Shown here in pieces: positions 6,935 through 15,762 of a stretch of DNA of 64,000 bases. Every line of letters begins with the position of its first letter. Position 1 is the stretch's first letter. Source of the stretch: Methylocapsa sp. S129 (lineage in GTDB: Bacteria > Pseudomonadota > Alphaproteobacteria > Rhizobiales > Beijerinckiaceae); the NCBI RefSeq assembly GCF_009765995.1, contig NZ_LMUI01000013.1, positions 100,807 to 164,806 of the forward strand, read 5' to 3'. Both the position numbers and the translations under genes were made by a program. The notes under the pieces were generated by a model. That model did not search any database. It had not been told where the DNA came from and worked only from the letters and a program-made list of their open reading frames with translations.

Positions 6935-8544
6935 ACGCCGTCGCCCCGCCACCCGCGTTCGCGTCGTTCATCCCGGAAAGCGCTCCGTTCAGCGCCGAAC
7001 AGCGCGCCTGGCTCAATGGGTTTTTCGCCGGCGTTCTTTCGCCCGATCCGGCATCGGCCGCGCCGCCGCTCGGCATGGCGGGCGGCGCCGCCCCTGACGG
7101 CGACGATGACGAGGCGCCCTGGCATGACCAGACGCTCGCGCTGCACGAGCGCATGAAGCTTGCCGAAGGGCGCCCGATGCGGCGGCGCATGATGGCGGCG
7201 ATGGCGCAGCAGGATTGCGGGCAGTGCGGCTATAATTGCCAGGACTATTCCAGCGCCATCGCCGAACAGGCCGAAGAGCGCCTGAACCTCTGCGTGCCCG
7301 GCGGCAAGGAAACCGCGCGGATGCTGAAAGCCCTTGTCGAGGAGATGGGCGGCGGCGCGACCGATCCTGAAGAATCCAAAATCAAGGCCGAAGCGAAACA
7401 GCTCGAAAAGGCGCGCAAAGCCGACGCGCGCCTAGGCCGCTCGCGCGAGGCGCCGGCCGAGGCCGTGTTCCTCTCCCGCCGGCGGCTCAACAGCGAGGGC
7501 TCGGAAAAGGCGACCTATCATGTCGAGTTCGACCTTTCGACGGCTGAGCTCGATTATGAAGTGGGCGACAGTTTCGGAATCTTTCCCGTCAATGACGTCA
7601 GGCTCGTCGATCGGGTGATCGCCGCCATCCATGCGCCGGCGGATTTTCCGGTTGCAGGCAAGACGCTACGGGAAGTTCTGACCACCGACGTTTGCTTGGG
7701 CTTGGCGCCGGACGTTCTGTTCGAACTCATCTCCTATATGACGGGAGGCGAACGCCGGGCCAAGGCGAAAGCTTTGGCCAAGGGGCTCGATCCCGATGGC
7801 GATGCGGCGATGCTCGACGTGCTCGCGACGATCGAAAAATTCCCCGGCCTGCGTCCCGACCCCGAAGCTTTCGTCGAAGCATTGGAGCCGCTGCAGCCGC
7901 GCCTCTATTCGATCTCATCGTCGCATAAGGCGCAGCCGGGCCTTTTGTCGCTGACGGTCGACCACGTCCGCTACGCCATTGGCGAGCGCGAGCGCTTGGG
8001 CGTCGCCTCGACCTTTCTTGGCGGCGCGGTGCAGCCGGGCGAAAAGATCAAGGTCTATGTGCAGCGCGCCCATGATTTTGCGCTGCCCGCCGACGGCGAC
8101 ACGCCGATCATCATGGTCGGTCCGGGCACAGGCGTGGCGCCTTTCCGGGCCTTCCTGCATGAACGCGTCGCGACGCAGGCGAAAGGCCCCGCATGGCTGT
8201 TCTTCGGCCATCAGCGGCGCGGCGCGGATTTCTTCTATGAAGAAGAATTGTCGCATTTCCAGGCGGATGGATCGCTTGCAAAACTGTCGCTCGCCTGGTC
8301 GCGCGACGCGGGGCCGAAAGTCTATGTGCAGGACCGCATGCGCGAAGAAGGCGCCGAACTCTGGTCGTGGCTTGCGCGCGGCGCCCATTTCTATGTCTGC
8401 GGCGACGCCAAGCGCATGGCGGCCGATGTCGAAAAGACGCTGATTGCGATTTGCGCCGGACATGGCGGCATGAATGAAGCGGCGGCGCAGTCCTTCGTGA
8501 AAGACCTGCGCGTCAAGGGCCGCTATCAGACGGACGTCTATTGA
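6931..8544 (+). CDS. CysJ-like NADPH-flavin reductase with an N-terminal 4Fe-4S motif
   Basis: A 537-residue electron-transfer protein. Residues 1-90 resemble the start of NirA (FSAEQRAWLNGFFAG). A four-cysteine motif follows: C96-x2-C99-x3-C103-x17-C121 (DCGQCGYNC then LNLCVPGG), which looks like a 4Fe-4S site. From about residue 180 it is a sulfite reductase flavoprotein/FNR module with RLYSISSS (FAD), GPGTGVAPFR and FFGHQRR (NADPH) and a C-terminal YQTDVY, as in CysJ. The flavodoxin (FMN) domain of true CysJ is absent and the Fe-S segment takes its place. It most likely passes electrons from NADPH via FAD and the cluster to NirA, with which it overlaps by four bases. Confidence 0.85.
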   Translation: MNAVAPPPAFASFIPESAPFSAEQRAWLNGFFAGVLSPDPASAAPPLGMAGGAAPDGDDDEAPWHDQTLALHERMKLAEGRPMRRRMMAAMAQQDCGQCGYNCQDYSSAIAEQAEERLNLCVPGGKETARMLKALVEEMGGGATDPEESKIKAEAKQLEKARKADARLGRSREAPAEAVFLSRRRLNSEGSEKATYHVEFDLSTAELDYEVGDSFGIFPVNDVRLVDRVIAAIHAPADFPVAGKTLREVLTTDVCLGLAPDVLFELISYMTGGERRAKAKALAKGLDPDGDAAMLDVLATIEKFPGLRPDPEAFVEALEPLQPRLYSISSSHKAQPGLLSLTVDHVRYAIGERERLGVASTFLGGAVQPGEKIKVYVQRAHDFALPADGDTPIIMVGPGTGVAPFRAFLHERVATQAKGPAWLFFGHQRRGADFFYEEELSHFQADGSLAKLSLAWSRDAGPKVYVQDRMREEGAELWSWLARGAHFYVCGDAKRMAADVEKTLIAICAGHGGMNEAAAQSFVKDLRVKGRYQTDVY

Positions 8545-8725
8545 TGAAACCACGCACGCTGGCCCCGGCGTGCGCACGACCTGTCCTTATTGCGGCATTG
8601 TCGCGACGCTCGACGGGCTTGGCGGCGCGGCAATCGCGGGCAATGCGACCCATTTCGCCAATGCCGGCCGGCTTTGCTCGAAAGGCTCCGCGCTCGGCGA
8701 AACGCTCGCCCTTGAGGCGCGCCCC
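8544..8725 (+). pseudogene. nasA: truncated, frameshifted remnant of assimilatory nitrate reductase
   Basis: ATG 8544 overlaps the stop of the preceding gene (TGATG), as a third operon gene would. After a one-base frameshift between 8546 and 8570 the reading continues VRTTCPYCGIVATLDG, GGAAIAGNATHFANAGRLCSKG and ALGETLALE. That is the N-terminal 4Fe-4S and molybdopterin entry segment of NasA-type nitrate reductases, which normally begins TTCPYCGVGCGV. The GCG tract with the third cluster cysteine is missing, and similarity stops near 8725, where the opposite-strand cyclase gene begins. Only about 60 of the usual ~900 codons remain, so it cannot work. Confidence 0.85.
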
Positions 8726-8736
8726 GAACTACCCGA

Positions 8737-10881
8737 TCATGCGGCCGTCAAAGGCTTCGCGCTCCGTTTAGGAGGCAGGCTTGAAGCGCGGACGACCATG
8801 TTCCGGCCGCTGTCTTTCGCGCGATAAAGGGCCCGGTCGGCATTTTGAAGAAGAGCGTCGGGTCCCTCTTCGAAAGAATCTTGTGCGGCGGCGGCTCCGG
8901 CGCTGATGGTCACGACGCGGTTCGCGCCAGTGTGATGCTCCATCGCCAGGAGAAGGACGGCTTTTCGTATCCGCTCGGCGATGGTCGCCGCGCCGTGCTC
9001 ATCGGTGTTGGGCAAGAGCGCCGCAAACTCTTCGCCGCCATATCGCGCGGCCATATCGCCCGGACGGAGGACCGTCGTCCTGATCGCCGCGCTGATCTGC
9101 CTTAAACATTCATCGCCTGCCGGATGGCCGTAGCGATCGTTGAACGCTTTGAACCAATCGACATCGATCATGATGAGGCCGAGGCGCGTTCCCTCACGCT
9201 TGGCGCGGTTATATTCCCGGGTAAGCGCGTCGTCGAAAGCGCGCCGGTTCGCCAGCCCTGTCAGCCCATCCTGCGCCGCCAGCGCCTCCAGGCGCCGATT
9301 GGCCTCCGCGAGTTGATCCTCGACGACCTTTCGAGCCGAAATGTCTCTCACAGTCCCGATAATGCCGGTAACCGCGCCGGTCTGCGGGTCCTTCAGCGCC
9401 CGATATTGCGCCTCCACCCAAATCCAGCGCCCATCGCGGTGCCGTCTGCGGGCGATCACCGCATCGCGATCGGTGTGGCCATTGCGCAGCGATTGAAGAA
9501 CCTGCGCCACGCGCCCCGCATCCTCGGGATGCGCCATGCCGCCCGACTTGTCGCCCATCAATTCTTCCGGCTCGTAACCGAACATCTCGCGGCAAGCCGG
9601 GGACACATACCGACGCACGAGGTTGAGGTCGAGTTGAAGCACCATGTCGGTGCTATGCTCGGCCAGAAGACGATAGCGGGCTTCGCTTTCTCTCAGGCGT
9701 TGCTCCGCGGCGACGCGCTGCTCAATGTCGCGAACAATGACGAGGCGTTGCGGCAAATGTCCCGGCTCCGCCGCGATTGCCCGCGAAACGCTCTCGACCC
9801 AAACGTAACTGCCGTCCTTGCGGCGCATGCGATAATTAAACGCCGTCGCCTCATCGTCGCTATAGGCCCGCTGATCTTCCAAAAATCCGACATCATCGGG
9901 ATGGATCGCCTCCTGCGAGGATATGCAAAGCATTTCCTCGGGCTCATAACCCAGCAGCGTACGGCAGGCTGGGGAGGCATAGAACCGCGTTCCGTCGCGA
10001 CGGACGAGGAGAATCATGTCGGTCGAAATTTCGGCAAGCAGACGATAGCGGGCCTCGCTCTCCTTGAGACGTCGCTCCGCCACGACGCGTTTCTCAACGT
10101 CGCGGCCGACGGATTGAACGGCCGTCACTTTTCCCTCAGTGTCTCTGAGGGCTCGATTGGTCCAGGCGATCCATCGCATTTCGCCGTTCGGCAAGATCAC
10201 CTGGTTTTCATCTTCGACGCTTTGATCGGCGCCGCACACCTTTCGAAGATGTTCCGCGACAGCCGCGTGGGCTTCCCTCGGGACAAAGTCAAAGAGACTT
10301 TTTCCCACCATGTCATCTGGCTGCCTCTCGTAGTGCCGCGCATAGGCATGATTGACGAAGAGCAACCGGCCTGCCGGCGTGGCGAGCGACACCAATTCCG
10401 ATTGATCTTCGACCAACCCTCTGTACCGCGCCTCGCTCTCAGCCAGGCGCCGCTCGATGACCTTTAACACGGTCACATCCGTGATCACGGCCAGCGAAAC
10501 GCGACCAGGTTCGATCGCGCTATTGTCCAGAATGCCCGACAGCAGCACGTCGATCACGCGCCCGTCCTTGCACAGCATCTGGTATTCGACGTTCTCGCAG
10601 CGACCGCGCCGGAAGAATTCAGGCAATACGTTCTTGACCGCATGTTCGCGCGATTCCGGGGTCAGGAAATCCGACGAGCGTCTTCCGATGACCTCCTCGC
10701 GCGTGTAACCAAGCTTGGCCAACCAGAGATCGCTGACCGAGATCAGCCGGCCCTCGGCGTCGATCGAATGAAGCATCGCGGGCGTCGTTCTGGAGCGTTG
10801 CTCCAGTTCGGTCCGCAGTCTCGCGCTGCGCTCGAGTTCAACGTCGGGGAGAACGGCGGCGCGGTTCATCCGCCCGCCCAT
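8737..10881 (-). CDS. diguanylate cyclase with four PAS domains
   Basis: A 714-residue cytosolic signalling enzyme with no membrane segment. Four PAS domains lie at roughly residues 30-150, 155-275, 280-400 and 405-525. Each is followed by a PAC-like strand and joined by repeated linkers of the form RLxESEARYRLL. The C-terminal GGDEF domain (about 535-700) has an intact active site YGGEEF and an RPGD allosteric I-site five residues upstream, so it should make cyclic-di-GMP and be product-inhibited. There is no EAL domain. The last dozen codons overlap the nasA remnant on the other strand, and the basic tail PPKRSAKP looks like sequence acquired at that junction. The sensed ligand is unknown; no haem- or flavin-binding residue pattern is obvious. 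Confidence 0.93.
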   Translation of the reverse strand: MGGRMNRAAVLPDVELERSARLRTELEQRSRTTPAMLHSIDAEGRLISVSDLWLAKLGYTREEVIGRRSSDFLTPESREHAVKNVLPEFFRRGRCENVEYQMLCKDGRVIDVLLSGILDNSAIEPGRVSLAVITDVTVLKVIERRLAESEARYRGLVEDQSELVSLATPAGRLLFVNHAYARHYERQPDDMVGKSLFDFVPREAHAAVAEHLRKVCGADQSVEDENQVILPNGEMRWIAWTNRALRDTEGKVTAVQSVGRDVEKRVVAERRLKESEARYRLLAEISTDMILLVRRDGTRFYASPACRTLLGYEPEEMLCISSQEAIHPDDVGFLEDQRAYSDDEATAFNYRMRRKDGSYVWVESVSRAIAAEPGHLPQRLVIVRDIEQRVAAEQRLRESEARYRLLAEHSTDMVLQLDLNLVRRYVSPACREMFGYEPEELMGDKSGGMAHPEDAGRVAQVLQSLRNGHTDRDAVIARRRHRDGRWIWVEAQYRALKDPQTGAVTGIIGTVRDISARKVVEDQLAEANRRLEALAAQDGLTGLANRRAFDDALTREYNRAKREGTRLGLIMIDVDWFKAFNDRYGHPAGDECLRQISAAIRTTVLRPGDMAARYGGEEFAALLPNTDEHGAATIAERIRKAVLLLAMEHHTGANRVVTISAGAAAAQDSFEEGPDALLQNADRALYRAKDSGRNMVVRASSLPPKRSAKPLTAA

Positions 10882-11168
10882 CTGAGATGCGGCGGCGCCT
10901 GAATGAGGGGAGCCTCAGTCTCTCGCAAAAGCGCGATAACCGGATGATTCATATGGGAAATGTCGAGATTTGAGCCAGCATTCGCGATGTCCGGACAGCA
11001 GACATCTCGCGCCATTCCGCCCGACCAGCGCGGTGGCTTTTGCGGGTTCCGTTCAGTCAGGCGAACACTCCAATCGCGACTGTCCATCCCCGACAATGCC
11101 TAGATTTTGATTGTCAAATCCTTAACTCGCCTTTTTGCTTTCAACACGCCTCCGACGCGCCGGCGGCC

Positions 11169-12677
11169 TTATTTTCCCTCGATCAGCTTGCGCGCGTCTT
11201 CCCGCAACGCCTTGCGCGAGTCGTCGCGCATGTAATGCATATGCCCGCCGCCATAGACCTTGAGCGTGAGCCGGCCTGGCGCGCCATAGTCGGGTATCTG
11301 GTCGAGCAGCAGCTTCGTGCCGTAATAGGGCAGTTGCAGATCGGTCAGGCCATGCGTGACCAAAACCCGAAAATTTGGGTCGAGCGCCAGCATCTCTCTG
11401 AGAGGCTGTATCGATTCCGGCGGGTGGAGTTCGCCGCCCCAATCCCAGCCGTGATTGACTCTCGAACTGAGCGGTTCGTAGCGATTGTCGATTTTCCAGC
11501 CCAGACGATGCGCGTAGAGATCCATCATGGCGCTCGCCAGCGGCGCAGAGGAAGCGTCCAGCGCGGGGTCCAGCCAGCGGCTGCGGTTGGATGTGGGCGC
11601 AGGATCATAGGCGGTGATCGTCGCATCATAATCGGCCCCGACCTTGCGATCCGCGCGGTCGAACTCGCGCAGGAAAGTTTCCTTGTCGATGCGCCCGCCA
11701 AGCCGGCGCACCAATGCGGGATCGAGCCCCGTCAGCGCGCTCACGTGGTCAACCATGCGCGCGACCGCGGCGGCGTCGCGCGGGCCGCGCAGATAATCGG
11801 CGAGATAGTCGCCGCTGGCGTATTGCTCGACATCGGCGAGCTGGTCGCGGGTCACGGGACCATTCTTTTCCCTCGCCGCGGCGGCGTAGGAGGGCAGAAG
11901 GATCGCCGAGGAGAACGGCTCATTGGCGTTCGTCACCGTGGCGAAGTCGAGCGCCGGCGAAATCAACACCAGGCCGCTGATTCCGACGCCCTGTTCGGTC
12001 GCCAGCGCCCGCGCCAGACGCGGACCGCGAAACCCGCCATAACTTTCGCCGACAATGAATTTTGGCGACGTCAGCCGATCATTGGCGGCAAGCCAACGGC
12101 GCACGACGACGGCAAGGGCGTCAATGTCGCCATCCACCGACCAAAGTCGCTTGCGCGCCTCTTCGCCGGTGGCGACGATTTGGCTGTAGCCGGTTCCCGC
12201 GGGATCGATGAACACCAGATCGGTGAAGTCGAGCCAGGTGTCGTCATTGTCGACAAGGACGGGCGAAGCGGAGGGATGGGTCGCTCCCGCAACCATCGGC
12301 AGGCGCCATGGCCCCAGGGCGCCCAGATGTAGCCACACCGACGCCGCGCCCGGCCCGCCGTTGAAGACGAAGGTCACCGGACGGCTTTGCGCCGGCGCGC
12401 CATCGAGCTGATAGGCGACATAAGCGATGTCCGCCTGTTCGGCGCCCCGCTCGTCGGTGAGCTTAATGGTCCCCGCCGTCGCCTTGAAGCTGAGCGTGCG
12501 GCCGGGCAGAACAAGCGTCTGTTCGCTCGTCGCATCCGCCGGCAGGCGGCGCGACGCGGCGGCGAGCGGGCGCTGGCTGGTCGTCGGCGCCTCTTCCTGC
12601 GCCTGCGCCGCCAGAGTGAAACTGCCGGCCAGCGCGCAAGCCGCGAGAAATCGCGAAAGACGGTTCGTGAAAAACAT
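11169..12677 (-). CDS. secreted S10-family serine carboxypeptidase-like protein
   Basis: A 502-residue protein with a signal peptide (MFFTNRLSRFLAACALAGSF, cleavage probably after AAQAQ). GGPGAASVWLHLG is the S10 oxyanion-hole region. GESYGG near residue 211 carries the nucleophile Ser, HGLTDLQLPY the Asp, and GGGHMHY the His. The start at 12677 was chosen for the AGGAGA ribosome site and the signal peptide. Family members cut C-terminal residues from peptides at acid pH. It lies 125 bases downstream of nagA in the same direction, so it may be co-expressed with amino-sugar catabolism, perhaps acting on peptide stems in the periplasm; that link is inference only. Confidence 0.87.
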   Translation of the reverse strand: MFFTNRLSRFLAACALAGSFTLAAQAQEEAPTTSQRPLAAASRRLPADATSEQTLVLPGRTLSFKATAGTIKLTDERGAEQADIAYVAYQLDGAPAQSRPVTFVFNGGPGAASVWLHLGALGPWRLPMVAGATHPSASPVLVDNDDTWLDFTDLVFIDPAGTGYSQIVATGEEARKRLWSVDGDIDALAVVVRRWLAANDRLTSPKFIVGESYGGFRGPRLARALATEQGVGISGLVLISPALDFATVTNANEPFSSAILLPSYAAAAREKNGPVTRDQLADVEQYASGDYLADYLRGPRDAAAVARMVDHVSALTGLDPALVRRLGGRIDKETFLREFDRADRKVGADYDATITAYDPAPTSNRSRWLDPALDASSAPLASAMMDLYAHRLGWKIDNRYEPLSSRVNHGWDWGGELHPPESIQPLREMLALDPNFRVLVTHGLTDLQLPYYGTKLLLDQIPDYGAPGRLTLKVYGGGHMHYMRDDSRKALREDARKLIEGK

Positions 12678-12802
12678 CCCGTCTCTCCTGCCGCCAGAAC
12701 TTGTCAAATCGAAGACCTGCCGGCGCCGCGGTTCCGTCGCAAATCGCGGGCGCCGTCGCAAAAAGCCAGCCGGACACGGGCGCCTTGAAGCAGCGCTCTC
12801 TG

Positions 12803-13948
12803 CTATGAGTCGCGGGCGCTCGCCTCGCCGCCGATCCACACGCCGCGCACGCTGAGATCGTCGGCTAGATGAACGAGGTCGGCCCTGTAACCCGGCTTGA
12901 AGCGGCCGATGTTGTCGTCGACGCGCAACAGACGCGCCGGCGTCAGCGTCGCCATCCTCAACGCATCGGTGAGTTCTATCCCAAGCGTTTGCGTCGCATA
13001 GCGCACCGCGTCCATCAGCGTGATCGCCGCCCCGGCCAGCGTGCCGTCGTCGAGCGTCAGTTTTGTGCCGACTTGCGTCACCCGGCGACCCTCGAGATAG
13101 AAAGCCTTGGCGCCGCCCGCCGCCGGCGGCATGGCGTCCGAGATCAACGCGAGGCCGTCGACGCCTTTGGCGTTGAAAGCCGCGCGCGCCGCCGCCTCAT
13201 GCACATGATGGCCGTCGGCGATGAAACCGCAGACAATCCCGCGATCGGCGAGCGCGGCGCCCACCAGACCGGGCTGGCGATGACCGAGCTGGCTCATCGC
13301 ATTGTAGAGATGCGTGACGGCGCTGGCGCCCGCTTTGAAGGCCGCTTGGGCCTCTTCGGCGGTCGCTTCGGAATGGCCGATGCTGACGATGATTCCGTTC
13401 TGGGCGAGCCGGGCGATGAGATCGTTCGAAACGGCCGCGGGCGCGAGCGTTACCACCATGATTCCGGCCTTCGCCGCGATCAGCCGGTCGGCGTCTTGCC
13501 GCGTCATCGCGCGGATGAACGCGAGGGGATGAGCGCCCTTGCGCCTGATGTCGATGAATGGCCCCTCGACATGAATCCCGAGCGCGCCGGGCACGCTTCT
13601 ATGCGCCTCGGCGGCGGCCGCAAGCGCAGCTTCCAACTTGTCCGGCGCATCGGTGATGAGGGTGGGCAGCAGCGATGTCGTGCCGTCGCCGCGATGCGCC
13701 TCGACGATCGCGCGAATGCCCGCGACTGTCGGCGTTTCGTTGAACAATACGCCGCCGCCGCCGTTGACCTGCCAATCGATCAGGCCCGGCGCCAGAACGC
13801 CGCCGCGAAGGTCGCAGCTCTCCGCGTCAAGCGGGCGCGCCGCAAAGGGCGTAACCGCGACAATCGCGCCGTCTTCGACGACCAGCGCGCTATCCTCGAT
13901 CATGCGCTCGCCGTCGAACAGCCGCGCGCCGGAAAAGACCTTCCTCAT
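12803..13948 (-). CDS. nagA: N-acetylglucosamine-6-phosphate deacetylase
   Basis: Removes acetate from GlcNAc-6-phosphate to give glucosamine-6-phosphate. It has 381 residues with the amidohydrolase fold: LAPGLIDWQVNGGGG near residues 53-67, metal ligands in HVEGPF, a GHSEA histidine, HLYNAM and DGHHVH, and the catalytic ISDAMPPAAG. The first metal-site motif reads WQVNG instead of the commoner DxQxNG, as in many proteobacterial NagA. It is 13 bases downstream of the SIS deaminase gene in a leftward operon, so the two enzymes run consecutive steps. Confidence 0.94.
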   Translation of the reverse strand: MRKVFSGARLFDGERMIEDSALVVEDGAIVAVTPFAARPLDAESCDLRGGVLAPGLIDWQVNGGGGVLFNETPTVAGIRAIVEAHRGDGTTSLLPTLITDAPDKLEAALAAAAEAHRSVPGALGIHVEGPFIDIRRKGAHPLAFIRAMTRQDADRLIAAKAGIMVVTLAPAAVSNDLIARLAQNGIIVSIGHSEATAEEAQAAFKAGASAVTHLYNAMSQLGHRQPGLVGAALADRGIVCGFIADGHHVHEAAARAAFNAKGVDGLALISDAMPPAAGGAKAFYLEGRRVTQVGTKLTLDDGTLAGAAITLMDAVRYATQTLGIELTDALRMATLTPARLLRVDDNIGRFKPGYRADLVHLADDLSVRGVWIGGEASARDS

Positions 13949-13961
13949 TGAAACGCCCGCA

Positions 13962-14996
13962 TCATTTGGTCTCCGTCACTTTGCGCAAATGCGGCGGATT
14001 GTCGGGATCGCGGCCAAGCATTATCGCGCAGGCCTCGACGATCGCGTAGAAGCGATGCAGCATGACGATCGGCGTCAGCAGAGGATGGTCGGCGGGCGGA
14101 ACGACAAGCGCCGATTTCATCGGCGAGGCAACCGCGTCGACGACGACGACATGAGCGCCCATCGCCGCGAGGCGCTCCAATGTTTCGCTCATGCCCTCGC
14201 GCGCCGCGTCCGCCGGCATGAAGGCGATGATGAGAAAGCCGGGCGTGATCACGCCGGCCGGACCATGCAGAACCTCCGCCGACGAAAACGCCTCGGCATG
14301 AATCGCGCAGGTCTCCTTGAGCTTCAACGCGGCCTCGGCCGCGATCGCGAAAGTGGAGCCGCGCCCGAGCACGAAGGCTGATTTGGCGCCCGCGATAAGA
14401 TCAACCAAAGCGCGCGGCGAAGGTTCGCTCGCCTCGCTCAACAAAGCCGGCAACCGGGCGACGGCGGCGGTGAGTTTTTCGTCGCCGACCCAGTGGGCGA
14501 CGAGCGCGGCGCCAGCGACGAGCGCGGCGATCATCGACTTGGTGGCGGCGACCGATCGCTCGACGCCGGCATGAAGCGGCAGCAAGCATTGCGCGCCGCG
14601 CGCGACTGGCGAATCGACGTCATTGACCAAGGCCAGGGTCAAGGCGCCGGCGCGGTTGACCGCGTCCTGCAAAGCGACGATATCGGGACTGCGACCCGAT
14701 TGGGAAATCGTTATCGCGAGCGCGCCCTCAAGCCGCAGCGGCGCATCATAGAGCGAAGCGATGGAGGGGCCGATCGACGCGCAGGGAACGCCCAGCGCGA
14801 TCTCGATGAGATATTTGAGATAGAGCGCGGCATGATCCGAACTGCCGCGCGCGATCGTCGCGACAAGGCGCGGATCGCGTTTTTTGAGAAGGGCCGCGAT
14901 TGTCCCCGTCGCGGACGCATTCGCCGCGAGCTGACGGGCGAGGATCGGGCCCGTTTCGGCGATTTCTCTCGCCATCAGGGAAGGAGGTTTGAACAA
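13962..14996 (-). CDS. SIS-domain glucosamine-6-phosphate deaminase (NagB-II type)
   Basis: A 344-residue protein with two SIS domains: the first around residues 45-170 (ARGSSDHAALYLKY, ISQSGRSPDIV, TKSMIAAL) and the second around 190-330 (LGRGSTFAIAAEAALKLKE, EAFSSAEVLHGP). It matches the isomerase half of glucosamine-6-phosphate synthase without the glutaminase domain. In nag clusters such proteins replace classical NagB and deaminate GlcN6P to fructose-6-phosphate. It lies between the GntR regulator (10 bases) and nagA (13 bases). An aldose/ketose isomerase role for another amino sugar is the main alternative. Confidence 0.88.
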   Translation of the reverse strand: MFKPPSLMAREIAETGPILARQLAANASATGTIAALLKKRDPRLVATIARGSSDHAALYLKYLIEIALGVPCASIGPSIASLYDAPLRLEGALAITISQSGRSPDIVALQDAVNRAGALTLALVNDVDSPVARGAQCLLPLHAGVERSVAATKSMIAALVAGAALVAHWVGDEKLTAAVARLPALLSEASEPSPRALVDLIAGAKSAFVLGRGSTFAIAAEAALKLKETCAIHAEAFSSAEVLHGPAGVITPGFLIIAFMPADAAREGMSETLERLAAMGAHVVVVDAVASPMKSALVVPPADHPLLTPIVMLHRFYAIVEACAIMLGRDPDNPPHLRKVTETK

Positions 14997-15006
14997 AGCG
15001 GCGCCT

Positions 15007-15762
15007 CTAGTTTCGGTTCTTGCGCGTAGCGGGTGAAAGCGTCAGTTCGGAGACAAAATCATAGGTGTCGGCGCGATAATACGAGCGCGTGAATTCGACG
15101 CAGCGCCCATCGGCAAGATAGGCGATGCGCTGGATGTAGAGCGCGGGGCTTTTGGGCTCGACGCCGAGCAGGGCCGCATCCGCGTCGGCCAGCAGCGTCG
15201 CGCGCAAGCGCTGCAACGCGCGCACCGGCTTGAAATTGCGCGCCTCCAGCGCGTCATAGAGCGAAGAGCCGATCGCATTGGCTTCGCCGATATAACGCTG
15301 CGGAACGACGGCATGCTCGATCGCCATCGGCACGTCGCTGGCGAGGCGCAGGCGGGACAGGCGGAAAATTCTTTCGCTGGGCCCGACGCCCAGCATCATC
15401 GCGTCCTCCGGGGTTGGCAGGAACATGCCGCGCTCAAGCTCGCGCGAGCCCGCCACAAAGCCGCGCAGGCGCATGTCCTCGGTAAATCCGGTCAGGCGCG
15501 ACATCGGTTGATCGACGCGCGGCAGAGCGCGGCGGATGAACGTGCCGGCGCCGTGACGATGATAGAGCACGCCCTCCGCGACGAGCTCGGTAATGGCGCG
15601 TCGCAAGGTGGTGCGCGAAACATCGAGCAGCAGCGAGAGTTCGCGCTCGCCCGGTAAAATCTCGGTATCGGCGAAGCGGCCGCCGCCGATCTCGCGCTTG
15701 AGGGTCTCGCAGACCGATCGATAGAGCGTGGCGCGCGCCGGCGTCGCCTCGGCGATGATCAT
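15007..15762 (-). CDS. GntR-family (HutC/UTRA) transcriptional regulator of amino-sugar use
   Basis: A 251-residue regulator. A winged helix at residues 10-75 (LYRSVCETLKREI, LPGERELSLLLDVSRTTLRRAI, YHRHGAGTFI) is followed by a UTRA effector domain (about 90-235) ending in YCV/YYRADTYDF-like sequence. It belongs to the NagR/DasR/NagQ type, which binds GlcN6P or GlcNAc6P and derepresses nag genes. It overlaps the kinase gene by four bases and sits inside the operon it probably controls. Candidate operators lie at 16748-16805 in the divergent promoter region. Confidence 0.9.
   Translation of the reverse strand: MIIAEATPARATLYRSVCETLKREIGGGRFADTEILPGERELSLLLDVSRTTLRRAITELVAEGVLYHRHGAGTFIRRALPRVDQPMSRLTGFTEDMRLRGFVAGSRELERGMFLPTPEDAMMLGVGPSERIFRLSRLRLASDVPMAIEHAVVPQRYIGEANAIGSSLYDALEARNFKPVRALQRLRATLLADADAALLGVEPKSPALYIQRIAYLADGRCVEFTRSYYRADTYDFVSELTLSPATRKNRN

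Noticed and set aside
9124-10467. 447-codon frame opposite the diguanylate cyclase
   Set aside because: A mirror of a strongly coding gene in high-GC DNA. The minus strand has intact PAS and GGDEF domains; this frame has no recognisable domain.
10866-11096. Leftward 76-codon frame between the cyclase and S10 peptidase genes
   Set aside because: No ribosome site, no family sequence, and it overlaps the cyclase start. I treat the gap as non-coding upstream sequence.
12869-13951. Long frame opposite nagA, and similar ones opposite soxA (46333-48132), cysG (53097-54548) and sdaA (44444-45658)
   Set aside because: All are antisense to recognised enzymes with full catalytic motifs and consist of Arg/Asp/His-rich, domain-free sequence.
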